A stretch of DNA of 64,000 nucleotides. Origin: Tsukamurella conjunctivitidis. Its GTDB lineage: Bacteria > Actinomycetota > Actinomycetes > Mycobacteriales > Mycobacteriaceae. The DNA lies in contig NZ_VIGX01000001.1 in the NCBI RefSeq assembly GCF_007858475.1, positions 62,001-126,000 of the forward strand. The letters are read 5' to 3'. The notes below the pieces were generated by a model, which saw only the letters and a list, made by a program, of their open reading frames with translations, was not told the DNA's origin and did no database searches. Shown here one piece after another: positions 43,418-56,379 of this stretch (its first letter is position 1; the number at the start of each line of letters is the position of its first letter). The position numbers and the translations under genes were made by a program.

Positions 43418-44314
43418 GTGCGGATCCTCGTCGTGGGTGCGGGCGCGACGGGCGGGGCCTTCGGCTCCCGCCTGATCGAGGCGGGCCGGGACGTCGCCTT
43501 CCTGGTCCGCCCGGCCCGCGCCGCCGCGCTCCGGCGTGACGGGCTGCGGTTCACGGACCCTGACGGCACCCGCACGCACGAGGTCGCCGTGTTCACCGCC
43601 GACGAGCTCGCGGCGGCGCCGCAGGTCTTCGACCTCGTGATCCTCACGGTGAAGGCGCCGGCCCTCGAGGCCGCGATCGCCGAGCTGCGCCCCGCGGTGG
43701 GCGAGCGGACCGTCGTCCTGCCCATCCTGAACGGCCTTGCTCACCTGGCCCGCTTGGAGCGGGAGTTCGGGGCGCGCGTGCTCGGCGCGCTCGCGATGAT
43801 CGTCGCCACGCTCGAGGACGGGGCGGTGGTCCAGTTGACCGACTGGTCCGCGCTCACCATCGGCGACGGTGCGCCCGAGGTCGCGCGGGCGCTCGACGTG
43901 CCCGGCATCCGGCTCACCGTGAGTGAGGACGTCGCCGGCGCGCTGTGGGCGAAGTGGGCGTTCATCGCGGCCACGGGGATCCTCTGCTGCCTGTTCCGCA
44001 GTCCCGTCGGGCCGGTGCTCGCGGCGGGCGGCGAGCCGCAGGTGCGGGCGATCATCGCGGAGACCGAGGCCGTCGCGGCCGCCGCCGGCCACCCGGTACC
44101 CGCGGACGCGCACGAGCGGACCGAATCGGTACTGCTGGACCCGGACTCGGCGATGACCTCGTCGCTCTACCGGGATCTGCTGGCGGGCCTGCCGAACGAG
44201 GCCGAGCACATCCTCGGCGACCTCGCGGCGCGGGCCCGCGAACTGGGCGTCGCCACGCCCCTGCTCGACCTCACGCTGGTGCAGGTCCGGGCGGACGCGG
44301 TGCAGCGAGGCTGA
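43418..44314 (+). CDS. Ketopantoate reductase-family oxidoreductase
   Basis: 298 residues. The N-terminal Rossmann motif is V-G-A-G-A-T-G-G (about 7-14), followed by the ApbA lysine block L-T-V-K-A-P and, in the C-terminal helical domain, W-A-K-W-A-F-I-A. This is the PanE/ApbA family (2-dehydropantoate 2-reductase), which includes paralogues with other substrates. GTG at 43418. Its 3' end overlaps the convergent glycosylase gene by 44 nt. Confidence 0.85.
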   Translation: MRILVVGAGATGGAFGSRLIEAGRDVAFLVRPARAAALRRDGLRFTDPDGTRTHEVAVFTADELAAAPQVFDLVILTVKAPALEAAIAELRPAVGERTVVLPILNGLAHLARLEREFGARVLGALAMIVATLEDGAVVQLTDWSALTIGDGAPEVARALDVPGIRLTVSEDVAGALWAKWAFIAATGILCCLFRSPVGPVLAAGGEPQVRAIIAETEAVAAAAGHPVPADAHERTESVLLDPDSAMTSSLYRDLLAGLPNEAEHILGDLAARARELGVATPLLDLTLVQVRADAVQRG

Positions 44315-44870
44315 TCCCCGCCGCCTCGGCGGCCCGACGGTACGCCGCCGCGAGCGTGGGCGTCGTCTCGTGCGCGTTGAGCCCGCTGGGATTGGGCAGG
44401 ACCCACACCTGCGTCTCGCCGACGGTGCGTTCCTGCGGCCCGGGGACCGCCTTCGGCTCGTGGAAGGCGGTGCGGTAGGCGGTGATCCCCAGGACGGCGA
44501 GGATCCGCGGGGCGACCCGCTGCACCCGCTCGACGAGCGCCTCCCCGCCCTCCCGGAGTTCCTCGGCCGTCAACTCGCTCGCCTTGGCGGTGGCCCGCGG
44601 CGCGACGTTGGTGATGCCGATCCCGGCGTCCACCAGCGCGTTCCGGTCGGCGAAGCTCATCCCGTCGGTGGCGTCGATGAGGTGGTCCACGATGCCCGCC
44701 GCGTACAGCGCGGGGTAAAAACGGTTGCCGGGCCGGGCGAAGTGCGCGCCGGTCGCGGCGGTCCACAGGCCGGGGTTGATGCCGGAGAAGAGCAGCCGGC
44801 AGCCGGGCCCGATCAGGTCCGGCACCGTCGTATCCGAGTAGGCGAGCAACTGCTCGCGGGTGAAACCCAT
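44271..44870 (-). CDS. mug: G/U mismatch-specific DNA glycosylase (MUG/TDG family)
   Basis: 199 residues. The active-site block G-I-N-P-G-L-W-T-A-A-T-G-H-type (here G-A-H-F-A-R-P-G-N-R-F-Y) and the substrate loop N-P-S-G-L-N-A-H are both present. The catalytic Asn is in I-N-P-G. It excises U or T mispaired with G. Its last 44 nt overlap the end of the ketopantoate reductase gene on the other strand. Confidence 0.93.
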   Translation of the reverse strand: MGFTREQLLAYSDTTVPDLIGPGCRLLFSGINPGLWTAATGAHFARPGNRFYPALYAAGIVDHLIDATDGMSFADRNALVDAGIGITNVAPRATAKASELTAEELREGGEALVERVQRVAPRILAVLGITAYRTAFHEPKAVPGPQERTVGETQVWVLPNPSGLNAHETTPTLAAAYRRAAEAAGISLAAPRPPGPAPA

Positions 44871-44914
44871 GGATACTGCCTACCGGTTCGCGCCCGCGTG
44901 GTCCACTGAAGGCC

Positions 44915-45411
44915 ATGACCGTCGACGACCTGCTCGCCCGCGCGGCGATCCACGACGTGGTGCTGCGCTACTGCCGCGGCATCGATCGCCTCGACCTGGA
45001 GGCGGTGCGCGCCTGCTACCACCCCGGCGCCGTCGATCACCACACCGGCTTCGACGGGCCCGTCGAGGAGTACGTGCCCTGGGTGCGCGGGCAACTGGAG
45101 TCGCTCGGCGGCACGCACCATCAGGTGGGCAACCACCTGTGCGAGGTGCAGGGCGAGGTCGCCGTGGTCGAGACCTACTGCACCGCGACGCACTGGTCCG
45201 CGCCGGGCGCCGACCTGCAGGCCTTCCTCACGCTGGGGCTGCGCTACGTGGACCGGTTCGAGCGCCGGGACGGGCGCTGGGGGATCGCGGAGCGCTGGGC
45301 CGTCACCGAGTGGACGCGCTGGGAGAAGGACCTCACGGGGCCGCTCGGCGTGCCGGAGGCGGGGCCGCCGCCGGCACGCGGCGGGGGCGACCCGATCGAC
45401 GTGCTCCGCGC

Positions 45412-45439
<28 letters not shown>
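44915..45439 (+). CDS. SnoaL-like/NTF2-fold protein
   Basis: 174 residues, NTF2-like cone. A-I-H-D-V-V-L-R-Y-C-R-G-I-D-R and the H-H-x-V-G-N-H segment are typical of the SnoaL_4 group, many of which are dehydratase- or isomerase-like. The protein has a Gly-rich tail. The substrate is unknown. It overlaps the convergent ABC ATPase gene by 28 nt. Confidence 0.85.
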
Positions 45440-46370
<931 letters not shown>

Positions 46371-46374
<4 letters not shown>

Positions 46375-47198
46375 CCGCCCGCCCCTCGGTAGTGCCGTAG
46401 TCCGAACCGCCACGTCGCGCCCGCCAGAAGGGCCACCCACGCGGTGGCGAGCGGCAGCGCCCAGGCCAGCTCCGGGCGGAAGGGCCCGTCGCCCGGCAGG
46501 CCCAGGATGTACAGGGCGGGGAGGTACCCCGTGAAGGCCAGCGGGAGGACGAAGCCGAAGGTCACCTTGATCGCGCCGGGCCACACCGAGGCCGGCTGCG
46601 AGGCGGCGTAGCGGCCGCCGTAGACGAAGGAGCTGGTGAATTCCGCGCCGTTGACGAGGACGAACTGCAATCCGGCGGCGATCACGAAGACCGCCGAGTA
46701 GATGATCGGCCCGCAGACGAGCGCGAGGACGAGCATGCCGACGGCGCCCGGCCCCCAGTCGATCGCGTTGTGCGTGAGGGCGTAGCCCAGCGCGAAGAGG
46801 CTCACTGCGGGGCGGGTGAGCCGGTGGATGCGGATGTCGCTGGTCATGAGCTGCAACAGGATCGGCTGCGGACGCAGGTAGAAGACGTCGATGGTCCCGG
46901 CCCGGACGTACCGCGGCAGCTTGTCGAGATGCCCGAACAGGATGTCGGCGGCGCAGAAGGAGAGGTCGGCCAGCGCGAAGACGAGCAGCACGGCGGAGAA
47001 GGTCAGCCCGCCGATGATCTTCGCGTTGTGGAACAGGAGCCACACCTCGGCCAGCTCCACCAGGCCGAGCAGCAGCGCGGCGATCAGGTCCATCCCCAGC
47101 GATGCCCGGTAACTCACCTGCGCCTGTACTCGGGAGGTCAGCACCGCGCGGTACGGCGCGAGCGGCCCGGGCCGCGGGGCGGAGGCGGTGTCAGCCAC
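46371..47198 (-). CDS. ABC-2 permease, second subunit
   Basis: 275 residues and six predicted membrane helices. The L-P-R-Y-V-R-A-G-T-I-D-V-F-Y-L-R-P block is the coupling helix of this DUF990/ABC-2 subfamily and recurs, diverged, in the partner permease. GTG at 47198; its first 8 nt overlap the end of the upstream permease gene. Confidence 0.88.
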
Positions 47199-48054
47199 CC
47201 TGCACCTCCAGGCGTCGCCGGCCCGCCGCCGTGAGCAGCTGACCGAGGGCGAGCACCGCCACCGTCCACCCCGCCTGGACCGCGACCGTACCCAGTCCCG
47301 CGGCGACGTCGATACGGCCCGAGAGGATGTCGCACGGCGGCATGAGGATCCACGCGAACGGCGTGAACTCCGCGATCCGGGCCAGCCAGTCGGGGAACAG
47401 GCCGACCGGCACGAACATGCCCATGAGGAAGGTGCCGGCGACCACGTAGAACATCTGGATCCCGCGGGTGTCCACGACCCAGAAGCCGAGGACCTGCACG
47501 CAGTACAGCAGCGCCTGCGCCAGCACGATCGACAGCAGCACGCTCACCGCGGCCAGCGGGTAGGCGGCCGGCTCGCCCGCCCATGCCATCATCGAGGTCG
47601 CGGCGCCGATCGCGGCGAGCGGCAGCGCCCGCGGGATGAGCGAGTAGACCGCGCCGCCGAGCACCGTCGCGAGAGTGGCGAACTGGACGTTCAGCGGGCG
47701 CAGGAAGTCGACGGCGATGTCGCCGGTGCGGATCCGCTCGGCGAGGGCACCGTCGCCCCCGAAGGCACCGATGGCCGTCAGCATGCCCTGGGACAGGAAG
47801 ATGTAGCTGATCATCAGCTGCGGCGTGTAGCCGCCCGCGACACCGCCCGCGCCCCGCAGGGTCGCGAGCAGGATCGCCATTTTGACGAAACCGAAGACGG
47901 CGTTGGTGAACACGCCCGCTGCCGCCGCGCCGAGATAGGTGGACTGCTGGCGGAAGCCGGCCACCGTCAGGCGCGCGTAGGGCAGGACGGCCGAGCGGAG
48001 AGCACGGAGGAGGGCGGCACGCCCGGGAACCACGGCCGCGGTTTGCGACGACAC
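47191..48054 (-). CDS. ABC-2 permease, first subunit
   Basis: 287 residues with six predicted helices. I-R-T-G-D-I-A-V-D-F-L-R-P-L matches the coupling-helix block of the partner. GTG at 48054 starts the three-gene operon, 44 nt downstream of the acs stop. Substrate unknown. Confidence 0.88.
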   Translation of the reverse strand: MSSQTAAVVPGRAALLRALRSAVLPYARLTVAGFRQQSTYLGAAAAGVFTNAVFGFVKMAILLATLRGAGGVAGGYTPQLMISYIFLSQGMLTAIGAFGGDGALAERIRTGDIAVDFLRPLNVQFATLATVLGGAVYSLIPRALPLAAIGAATSMMAWAGEPAAYPLAAVSVLLSIVLAQALLYCVQVLGFWVVDTRGIQMFYVVAGTFLMGMFVPVGLFPDWLARIAEFTPFAWILMPPCDILSGRIDVAAGLGTVAVQAGWTVAVLALGQLLTAAGRRRLEVQGG

Positions 48055-48098
48055 AGCTACCGGACGTTACCGCCCTCGTTCGCGAGATGCGAGGTGAT

Positions 48099-50045
<1,947 letters not shown>

Positions 50046-50269
50046 GGGTCAATCGTAGGGACCCCGTGCAGGACCGGGCAGGGCTTTCCCGAATCTGGGA
50101 CGCCGAACGCCGGGGTTGCACGGGGTTGCCCTCCTCTTATACCCCGAGACGGCAGCACCGGGTGCGGACTCGCCGGGACGGGGATCGACGGGACGCATTG
50201 TCGGGACAGAGTAGTGAGGTGCGCTTAAAGTGCTGTGCACTGAACTGGCCAACTCCGGCGGAGGTAGTT

Positions 50270-51901
50270 GTGAGAATACGAAGTAAGCGATGGTCGACGA
50301 CGCGGGCGATCCTCGCTGTCGCCGTTGCCGCGAGCCTGGCGGTGTCCGGGTGCAGCATGCAGGGCGCGCGGTCCCAGAACACGGTGGGACCCGATGCGAT
50401 CATCCGGGTGAACGGCGGCGAGCCGCAGAGCGGCCTGGTGCCGTCGGACACGAACGAGAACATGGGTGGCCGCGTCCTGGACATGATGTTCACCGGACTG
50501 TACTCGTACCAAGCGGACGGGACGCCTCAGCTGGCGAACGCGGAGTCGGTCGAGACCGCCGATAACAAACACTTCACGGTGAAACTCAAGCGGGACTGGA
50601 CCTTCCACGACGGAACCCCCGTCAAGGCATCGAACTACGTGCGCGCCTGGAACTTCGGCGCCGCCATCGGCAACCTCCAGAAGCAGCAGAGCTTCTACGC
50701 TCCGATCGCCGGGTTCGACGAGGTGTCGGAGAAGGGTGCCACGAAGACCGAGATGAGCGGTCTGAAGGTGATCGATGACTACACGTTCACGATCGACCTC
50801 GCTGCACCGAACATCGACTTCAAGCTGGCCCTGGGCTACGTCCCGTTCGTGCCGCTTCCCGACGTCTTCTTCACGGAGGGCAAGGAGAAGTTCGGCCAGA
50901 ATCCGGTGGGCAACGGACCGTACAAGCTGAAGCAATGGCGGCACAACGTCCAGCTCGAGACCGTCCGCTTCGATGAGTACAAGGGTCCCAAGCCGAAGAA
51001 CGGCGGGCTCACCTTCGTCATGTACGAGTCGTACGACCCTGCCTACGTCGATCTGACCTCGGGGAACCTGGACGCGCTCGACACCATCCCCAACAGCGCG
51101 CTGCGCTCCTTCGAGAAGACGCTGGGCAAGAAGGCCATCGTGCGCCCGACCGCGCAGACGCAGTCCTTCGTGATCCCGCAGTTCCTGGAGCACTTCGGGA
51201 ACGACGAGGAGGGGCGCCTGCGTCGCCAGGCCATCTCCATGTCGATCGATCGGCAGCAGATCATCGACGTGGTCTTCCAGGGCTTCCGGAACCCGTCGGT
51301 CGAGTTCACGGCTCGATCGATCCCGGGGTGGAGCGGGGACATCCCCGGCAACGAGACCACCAAGCACAATCCGGAGCTGGCGAAGCAGCGCTGGGCGCAG
51401 GCGAACGCGATCACACCGTGGACGGGGTCGTTCACGATCGCCTACAACTCCGACGGCGACCACAAGCAGTGGATCGATGCGGTGACCAACCAGATCAAGA
51501 ACACGCTGGGCATCGACGCCGCGGGCAAGCCCTACGCGACGTTCAAGCAGATCCGCGACGAGCTGACCAAGAAGACACTGAAGTCCGCGGGACGCAACGG
51601 CTGGCAGGGCGACTATCCGACCCAGCTGAACTTCCTGGAGTCGAACTACCTGACCGGCGGCGGCTCCAACGACGGCGACTACAGCAACCCGGCGTTCGAC
51701 GCCAAGATCGCGCAGGCCCAGCAGGCGCTGGACCCGGCGCAGTCGACGCGCCTCATCAACGAGGCCCAGTCGTTCCTGCTGGCGGATCTGCCGGTCGTCC
51801 CGCTGTGGGACTACAAGGCCGCCGGCGGCGTCGGCGAGGGTGTGCGCGGCGAGATCACCTGGAACGGCCGCTTCGACTTCACGAACATCACGAAGGAGTA
51901 G
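50270..51901 (+). CDS. dppA: Peptide ABC transporter substrate-binding lipoprotein
   Basis: 543 residues. The signal peptide ends in a lipobox L-A-V-S-G-C (Cys28). The SBP_bac_5 body has W-T-F-H-D-G-T-P-V-K-A and N-G-P-Y-K-L motifs. It captures oligo- or dipeptides outside the membrane. GTG at 50270 has a GGAGG site 6 nt upstream; longer frames start before the promoter. First gene of dppABCD. Confidence 0.94.
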   Translation: MRIRSKRWSTTRAILAVAVAASLAVSGCSMQGARSQNTVGPDAIIRVNGGEPQSGLVPSDTNENMGGRVLDMMFTGLYSYQADGTPQLANAESVETADNKHFTVKLKRDWTFHDGTPVKASNYVRAWNFGAAIGNLQKQQSFYAPIAGFDEVSEKGATKTEMSGLKVIDDYTFTIDLAAPNIDFKLALGYVPFVPLPDVFFTEGKEKFGQNPVGNGPYKLKQWRHNVQLETVRFDEYKGPKPKNGGLTFVMYESYDPAYVDLTSGNLDALDTIPNSALRSFEKTLGKKAIVRPTAQTQSFVIPQFLEHFGNDEEGRLRRQAISMSIDRQQIIDVVFQGFRNPSVEFTARSIPGWSGDIPGNETTKHNPELAKQRWAQANAITPWTGSFTIAYNSDGDHKQWIDAVTNQIKNTLGIDAAGKPYATFKQIRDELTKKTLKSAGRNGWQGDYPTQLNFLESNYLTGGGSNDGDYSNPAFDAKIAQAQQALDPAQSTRLINEAQSFLLADLPVVPLWDYKAAGGVGEGVRGEITWNGRFDFTNITKE

Positions 51902-51905
51902 TGGG

Positions 51906-52832
51906 ATGGCCAGATATCTCCTGAGCAGGCTCGGGCAGTTGGTGATCGTCTTCTTCGGCGCCACGCTGCTGATCTACGCACTCGTCTTCCTCGTGCCGGC
52001 CGATCCCATCGCCGCGCTCGGCGGTGATAGGACTCTGCCCCCGGAGGTCGTGGAGGGGCTGCGCGCGCAGTACCACCTCGATCAGCCCTTCCTGGTGCAG
52101 TACTGGTACTACATCAGGGGCGTCTTCACGTTGGACTTCGGCACGTCCTTCTCCGGGCAGCCGGTGTGGGACGTCATGAAGCGGGCCTTCCCGGTCACGG
52201 TGAACCTCGCGCTCATCGCGCTGGTCGTGGAGGCGGTGCTCGGCATCTTCTTCGGCGTGCTGGCGGGTCTGAAGAAGGGCAAGTGGTTCGACACCACCAT
52301 CCTCTTCGTCTCGTTGGTCATCATCGCGGTGCCGATCTTCGTGCTCGGCTTCATCGCCCAGTTCATCTTCGGCGTGAAGCTGCAGTGGTTCCCGGTCACC
52401 GTCGGCGGCAATCTGGACTTCTATCACCTGCTGCTGCCGGGCATCGTGCTCGGGCTGGTGTCCTTCGCGTACGTCGTGCGACTCACCCGATCGCAGGTTT
52501 CGCAGAACCTCACCGCCGACTACGTGCGCACCGCGACGGCCAAGGGGCTCCCGCGCTCGCGCGTCGTCCTCGTGCACGTCCTGCGCAACTCGCTCATTCC
52601 GGTGGTCACCTTTCTCGGTGCGGACATCGGCGCGCTCATGGGCGGTGCGCTCGTCACCGAGGGCATCTTCAACATCCCCGGCGTGGGCGGCACCATCTAC
52701 CAGGCGATCATCCGTGGCGAGGCGACCACGGTCGTCTCCTTCGTCACGGTGCTCATCGTCATCTACCTGATCTGCAACGTGGTGGTCGACCTGCTCTACG
52801 CCGCCCTCGACCCGAGGATCCGCTATGCCTGA
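51906..52832 (+). CDS. dppB: Peptide ABC transporter permease B
   Basis: 308 residues with six membrane helices. The N-terminal R-Y-L-L-S-R-L-G-Q-L-V-I-V and the EAA-loop region Y-V-R-T-A-T-A-K-G-L-P place it in the DppB/OppB family. It starts 4 nt after dppA and overlaps dppC by 8 nt. Confidence 0.95.
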   Translation: MARYLLSRLGQLVIVFFGATLLIYALVFLVPADPIAALGGDRTLPPEVVEGLRAQYHLDQPFLVQYWYYIRGVFTLDFGTSFSGQPVWDVMKRAFPVTVNLALIALVVEAVLGIFFGVLAGLKKGKWFDTTILFVSLVIIAVPIFVLGFIAQFIFGVKLQWFPVTVGGNLDFYHLLLPGIVLGLVSFAYVVRLTRSQVSQNLTADYVRTATAKGLPRSRVVLVHVLRNSLIPVVTFLGADIGALMGGALVTEGIFNIPGVGGTIYQAIIRGEATTVVSFVTVLIVIYLICNVVVDLLYAALDPRIRYA

Positions 52833-53775
52833 CAATCACACCTTCCCCGGACAGGAACGTTTCGTCGCCGCTGCGGACGACGTCGTGGTCGGCGCGGTCG
52901 ACGCCGTCGCCAAGGACGTGGAGCCCGCGGGCTTCTGGAAGACGGCGTGGCTCCAGCTCAAGGTGAAGCCACTGTTCTGGGTCTGCGTCGCCCTCCTGAC
53001 GCTGATCCTGCTCGTGGTGCTCTTCCCGGGCGTCTTCGCCTTCGGCAAGGACCCGCACGAGGCCTCGCTCGACCGCTCGCTCCTGCCGCCCAGCGGCGAG
53101 CACTGGTTCGGCACCGATCTCCAGGGTTACGACATCTACGCGCGCACGATCTACGGTGCCCGCGCCTCGGTCCTGGTCGGCGTGCTCACCACGATCGCTG
53201 TGGTGGTGATCGGCGGCCTGCTCGGTGCCACCGCCGGCTTCTACGGGGGCTGGCTCGACTCACTGATCGCGCGCCTGTCGGACATCTTCTTCGGCGTCCC
53301 GCTCATGCTGGCCGCTGTCGTGGTGATGCAGATGGTCACCTCGCGCACGGTCTACTCGGTGGTGCTGGTGTTGACGATCTTCAGCTGGCCGCAGATCGCC
53401 CGCATCGCGCGATCGGCGGCCATCTCGATCCGTAACGAGGAGTTTATCGACGCCTCGAAGTCCCTGGGCGCGTCCAAGGTCAGGACGCTCTTCACGCACG
53501 TGATCCCGAACTGCCTCGGTCCGGTGATCGTCGTCGCCACCGTCGCGCTCGGCATCTACATCGTCACCGAGGCGACGCTGTCCTACCTGGGCATCGGCCT
53601 CCCGGCGAGCGAGGTCTCGTGGGGCATGGACATCGCCGACGGGCAGACGCTGCTGCGCGAGGGCACTCCCATCCTGTTCTTCCCTGCGGCCGCCCTGGCG
53701 CTCACCGTGCTCACGTTCATGATGCTCGGTGACGTCCTGAGTGACGCACTCGATCCGAAGGCGAGGAAGCGCTGA
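52825..53775 (+). CDS. dppC: Peptide ABC transporter permease C
   Basis: 316 residues and six helices. The cytoplasmic coupling loop E-F-I-D-A-S-K-S-L-G-A-S is present. The N-terminal ~50 residues before the first helix are typical of DppC/OppC. The stop TGA and the next ATG share one base. Confidence 0.95.
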   Translation: MPDNHTFPGQERFVAAADDVVVGAVDAVAKDVEPAGFWKTAWLQLKVKPLFWVCVALLTLILLVVLFPGVFAFGKDPHEASLDRSLLPPSGEHWFGTDLQGYDIYARTIYGARASVLVGVLTTIAVVVIGGLLGATAGFYGGWLDSLIARLSDIFFGVPLMLAAVVVMQMVTSRTVYSVVLVLTIFSWPQIARIARSAAISIRNEEFIDASKSLGASKVRTLFTHVIPNCLGPVIVVATVALGIYIVTEATLSYLGIGLPASEVSWGMDIADGQTLLREGTPILFFPAAALALTVLTFMMLGDVLSDALDPKARKR

Positions 53776-55538
53776 TGTCCGACGAGCACAAGCACGGTCT
53801 GGGAAAGATCAAGGACAAGGTCGCTTCGGCCCTCGGCAAATCGCCCGGCCCGCTCCTCGAGATCCGCGACCTGGTCGTGGAGTTCGAGGTGCAGGGCAAG
53901 CCGGTCCCCGCGGTGCGGGGCGCCAACCTCACGGTCTATCCGGGCCAGACGGTGGCGATCGTCGGCGAGTCCGGCTCGGGCAAGTCCACCACGGCCGCGG
54001 CCGTGATGGGCCTGCTGCAGGGCACGGGCCGGGTCGCGAGCGGGCAGATCGTCTTCGACGGTCAGGACCTGTCGAAGGCCTCGGAGAAGGACTTCCAGAA
54101 GATCCGCGGCAACGGTATCGGCCTGGTCCCGCAGGACCCGAACACCAACCTTAATCCGCTGTGGCGCGTGGGCTTCCAGATCCGGGAGACCCTCAAGGCC
54201 AACAACGCCGAGGAGGGCGACGCCAAGAAGCGGGCGATCGCGCTGCTGGCGGAGGCCGGCATGAAGGATCCCGACAAGCGGGTGAACCAGTACCCGCACG
54301 AGTTCTCGGGCGGCATGAAGCAGCGTGCGCTCATCGCGATCGGCCTGGCCTGCCGGCCGAAGCTGCTCATCGCCGACGAGCCGACCTCCGCACTCGACGT
54401 GACGGTGCAGCGCCAGATCCTGGACCACCTCGACACGCTCACCTCGGACCTCGGTACCGCGGTGCTGCTCATCACGCACGACCTGGGACTGGCCGCCGAG
54501 CGTGCCAGCCACCTCGTCGTGATGTACAAGGGGCGCGTCGTGGAATCCGGTCCCGCGCTGGAGATCCTGCAGGATCCGCAGCACGAGTACACGAAGCGTC
54601 TGGTGGCGGCCGCCCCGTCGTTGTCCGCGCGTCGTGTGGAGACGCCGCCGGTCGCCGTCGCCGTCACCGATGTCACGGAGGCAAGGGTCGAGGCCGAGAC
54701 CGTCCGGGACGGGCTGCGTGACGCCGCCTCGACGGGGCCCGCGGAGGTCGTCGTGGCCTCGAACCTGGTGAAGGACTTCCCGATCCGCGGCTCGCTGCCC
54801 TTCCAGAGCAGCGACTTCCGCGCGGTCGACGACGTCAGCTTCACCATGCTGCGGGGCACCACCACCGCGGTGGTGGGCGAGTCCGGGTCGGGCAAGTCGA
54901 CGGTGGCGCGCATGGTGCTGGGCCTCCTCGAGCCGACCAGCGGCACCGTCGAATTCGACGGCAAGGACGTCACCACCATCCGCGGGGCGGAGGCCAAGGA
55001 GTTCCGGCGCCGGGTGCAGCCCGTCTTCCAGAACCCCTACGGTTCCCTGGATCCGATGTACTCGATCTACCGGGCGATCACCGAGCCACTGGTGGTGCAC
55101 GGAATCGGGGACAAGGCCTCGCGCGTGGATCGGGCCAAGGAACTGCTCGAGATGGTCGCGCTCCCGGTGGACACGATGCACCGGTACCCGAACGAGCTGT
55201 CGGGCGGTCAGCGTCAGCGCGTGGCCATCGCTCGGGCCCTGGCACTCAATCCGGAGGTGATCGTGCTCGACGAGGCGGTCTCCGCGCTCGACGTGCTCGT
55301 CCAGGCGCAGATCCTCACGCTCCTCGAAGGGCTGCAGAACGAGCTGGGCCTGACCTACCTGTTCATCACCCACGATCTGGCGGTGGTCAAGCAGATCGCC
55401 CACCAGACGCTGGTGATGTCCGGCGGCAAGGTGATGGAGCAGGGGCCGACGGATCGGGTCTACGACAACCCGACGTCGGACTACACGCGCAAGCTGATCG
55501 ACGCCATTCCCGGCGGCTCGATCGAGTTGGCGGGCTAG
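53775..55538 (+). CDS. dppD: Fused peptide ABC transporter ATPase (DppD-DppF)
   Basis: 587 residues carrying two complete nucleotide-binding domains. Walker A motifs G-E-S-G-S-G-K-S-T occur at about 59 and 374. Signatures S-G-G-M-K-Q-R and S-G-G-Q-R-Q-R and two Walker B strands follow. The first signature has M for the usual Q, as often in oligopeptide ATPases. Fusion of D and F in one chain is the state also known in mycobacteria. It closes the dpp operon. Confidence 0.95.
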   Translation: MSDEHKHGLGKIKDKVASALGKSPGPLLEIRDLVVEFEVQGKPVPAVRGANLTVYPGQTVAIVGESGSGKSTTAAAVMGLLQGTGRVASGQIVFDGQDLSKASEKDFQKIRGNGIGLVPQDPNTNLNPLWRVGFQIRETLKANNAEEGDAKKRAIALLAEAGMKDPDKRVNQYPHEFSGGMKQRALIAIGLACRPKLLIADEPTSALDVTVQRQILDHLDTLTSDLGTAVLLITHDLGLAAERASHLVVMYKGRVVESGPALEILQDPQHEYTKRLVAAAPSLSARRVETPPVAVAVTDVTEARVEAETVRDGLRDAASTGPAEVVVASNLVKDFPIRGSLPFQSSDFRAVDDVSFTMLRGTTTAVVGESGSGKSTVARMVLGLLEPTSGTVEFDGKDVTTIRGAEAKEFRRRVQPVFQNPYGSLDPMYSIYRAITEPLVVHGIGDKASRVDRAKELLEMVALPVDTMHRYPNELSGGQRQRVAIARALALNPEVIVLDEAVSALDVLVQAQILTLLEGLQNELGLTYLFITHDLAVVKQIAHQTLVMSGGKVMEQGPTDRVYDNPTSDYTRKLIDAIPGGSIELAG

Positions 55539-55586
55539 GTCCGGGTCGGCCCGGGGACGCGCGACGCGCGGGCTAGGGTGGGGCGT

Positions 55587-56324
55587 GTGACCGACCCGCT
55601 GAGCCCGCTCGTCGCCGTCCCCGCCGTCGCGGAGGCGGCCACCGCCGCACGGGAGGCGCTCGCCAAGGTGCACCGGCACCCCGCGAACCGTCGCGAGTGG
55701 CGGGCCACCGCCACGGAATCGTCGCTGCGCGGTGCCCGCGCGTCCGCCGCCCTCGACGGCGGCGCGGTCGCGCTGAGCCGCGACGAACTGATCAACGATC
55801 CCGTCCTCGCGGGGTCGATGCGCGCCTACCAGGCGATCGACGGTGACCTGCTGGACGCGACCGTCGGCGTTTGGCGCCGCGCGCCGTTGCAGGTCCTGGC
55901 CCGGTTGCACACCCTCGCGGCCGCGGACCTCGTCGACGGCGACGACAACCGGCTCGGCCGGCCCCGGCCCGGGACCGGCGAGCGGCTCGGGCTCCTCGCG
56001 CAGCTCGTGACCGGCGGCACGCAGGCGCCCGCGCCGGTGGTCGCGGCGATCGTGCACGGGGAACTGCTCTCGCTCCGCCCGTTCGAGGTGGCCGACGGTG
56101 TCGTCGCGCGCGCGGCGTCGCGGCTGGTCACCGTCGCCTCCGGACTCGACCCGCACGCCCTCGGAATCCCGGAGACGACCTGGCTGAAGTTCGCGCCCAG
56201 CTACGCCGACGCCGCGGATGGGTTCGGCATGGGCGATCCCGACGGTGTGGTCGCGTGGGTGGTGCTGTGCTGCCAGGCGTTGGAGGCCGGCGGGTTGGAA
56301 GCGCTGGCTCTGGCCGAGCGCTGA
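55587..56324 (+). CDS. Fic-like protein with degenerate active site (Rv3662c-like)
   Basis: 245 residues. An N-terminal block E-S-S-L-R-G-A-R-A-S-A-A-L-D-G resembles the S-S-x-I-E-G region of Fic proteins. The position of the catalytic motif reads L-R-P-F-E-V-A-D-G-V-V-A-R-A, with Leu for the catalytic His and no N-G-R. So a Fic fold without AMP-transferase residues is likely (inference). TAGGGT lies 7 nt before GTG 55587, suggesting leaderless translation and supporting this start over the GTG at 55578. The mycobacterial homologue occupies the same place. Confidence 0.75.
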   Translation: MTDPLSPLVAVPAVAEAATAAREALAKVHRHPANRREWRATATESSLRGARASAALDGGAVALSRDELINDPVLAGSMRAYQAIDGDLLDATVGVWRRAPLQVLARLHTLAAADLVDGDDNRLGRPRPGTGERLGLLAQLVTGGTQAPAPVVAAIVHGELLSLRPFEVADGVVARAASRLVTVASGLDPHALGIPETTWLKFAPSYADAADGFGMGDPDGVVAWVVLCCQALEAGGLEALALAER

Positions 56325-56379
56325 TCCGCTCGGATCCGCTTCGGGGAGAACGAACCCCGGACATGCGCAACGGCGACCC

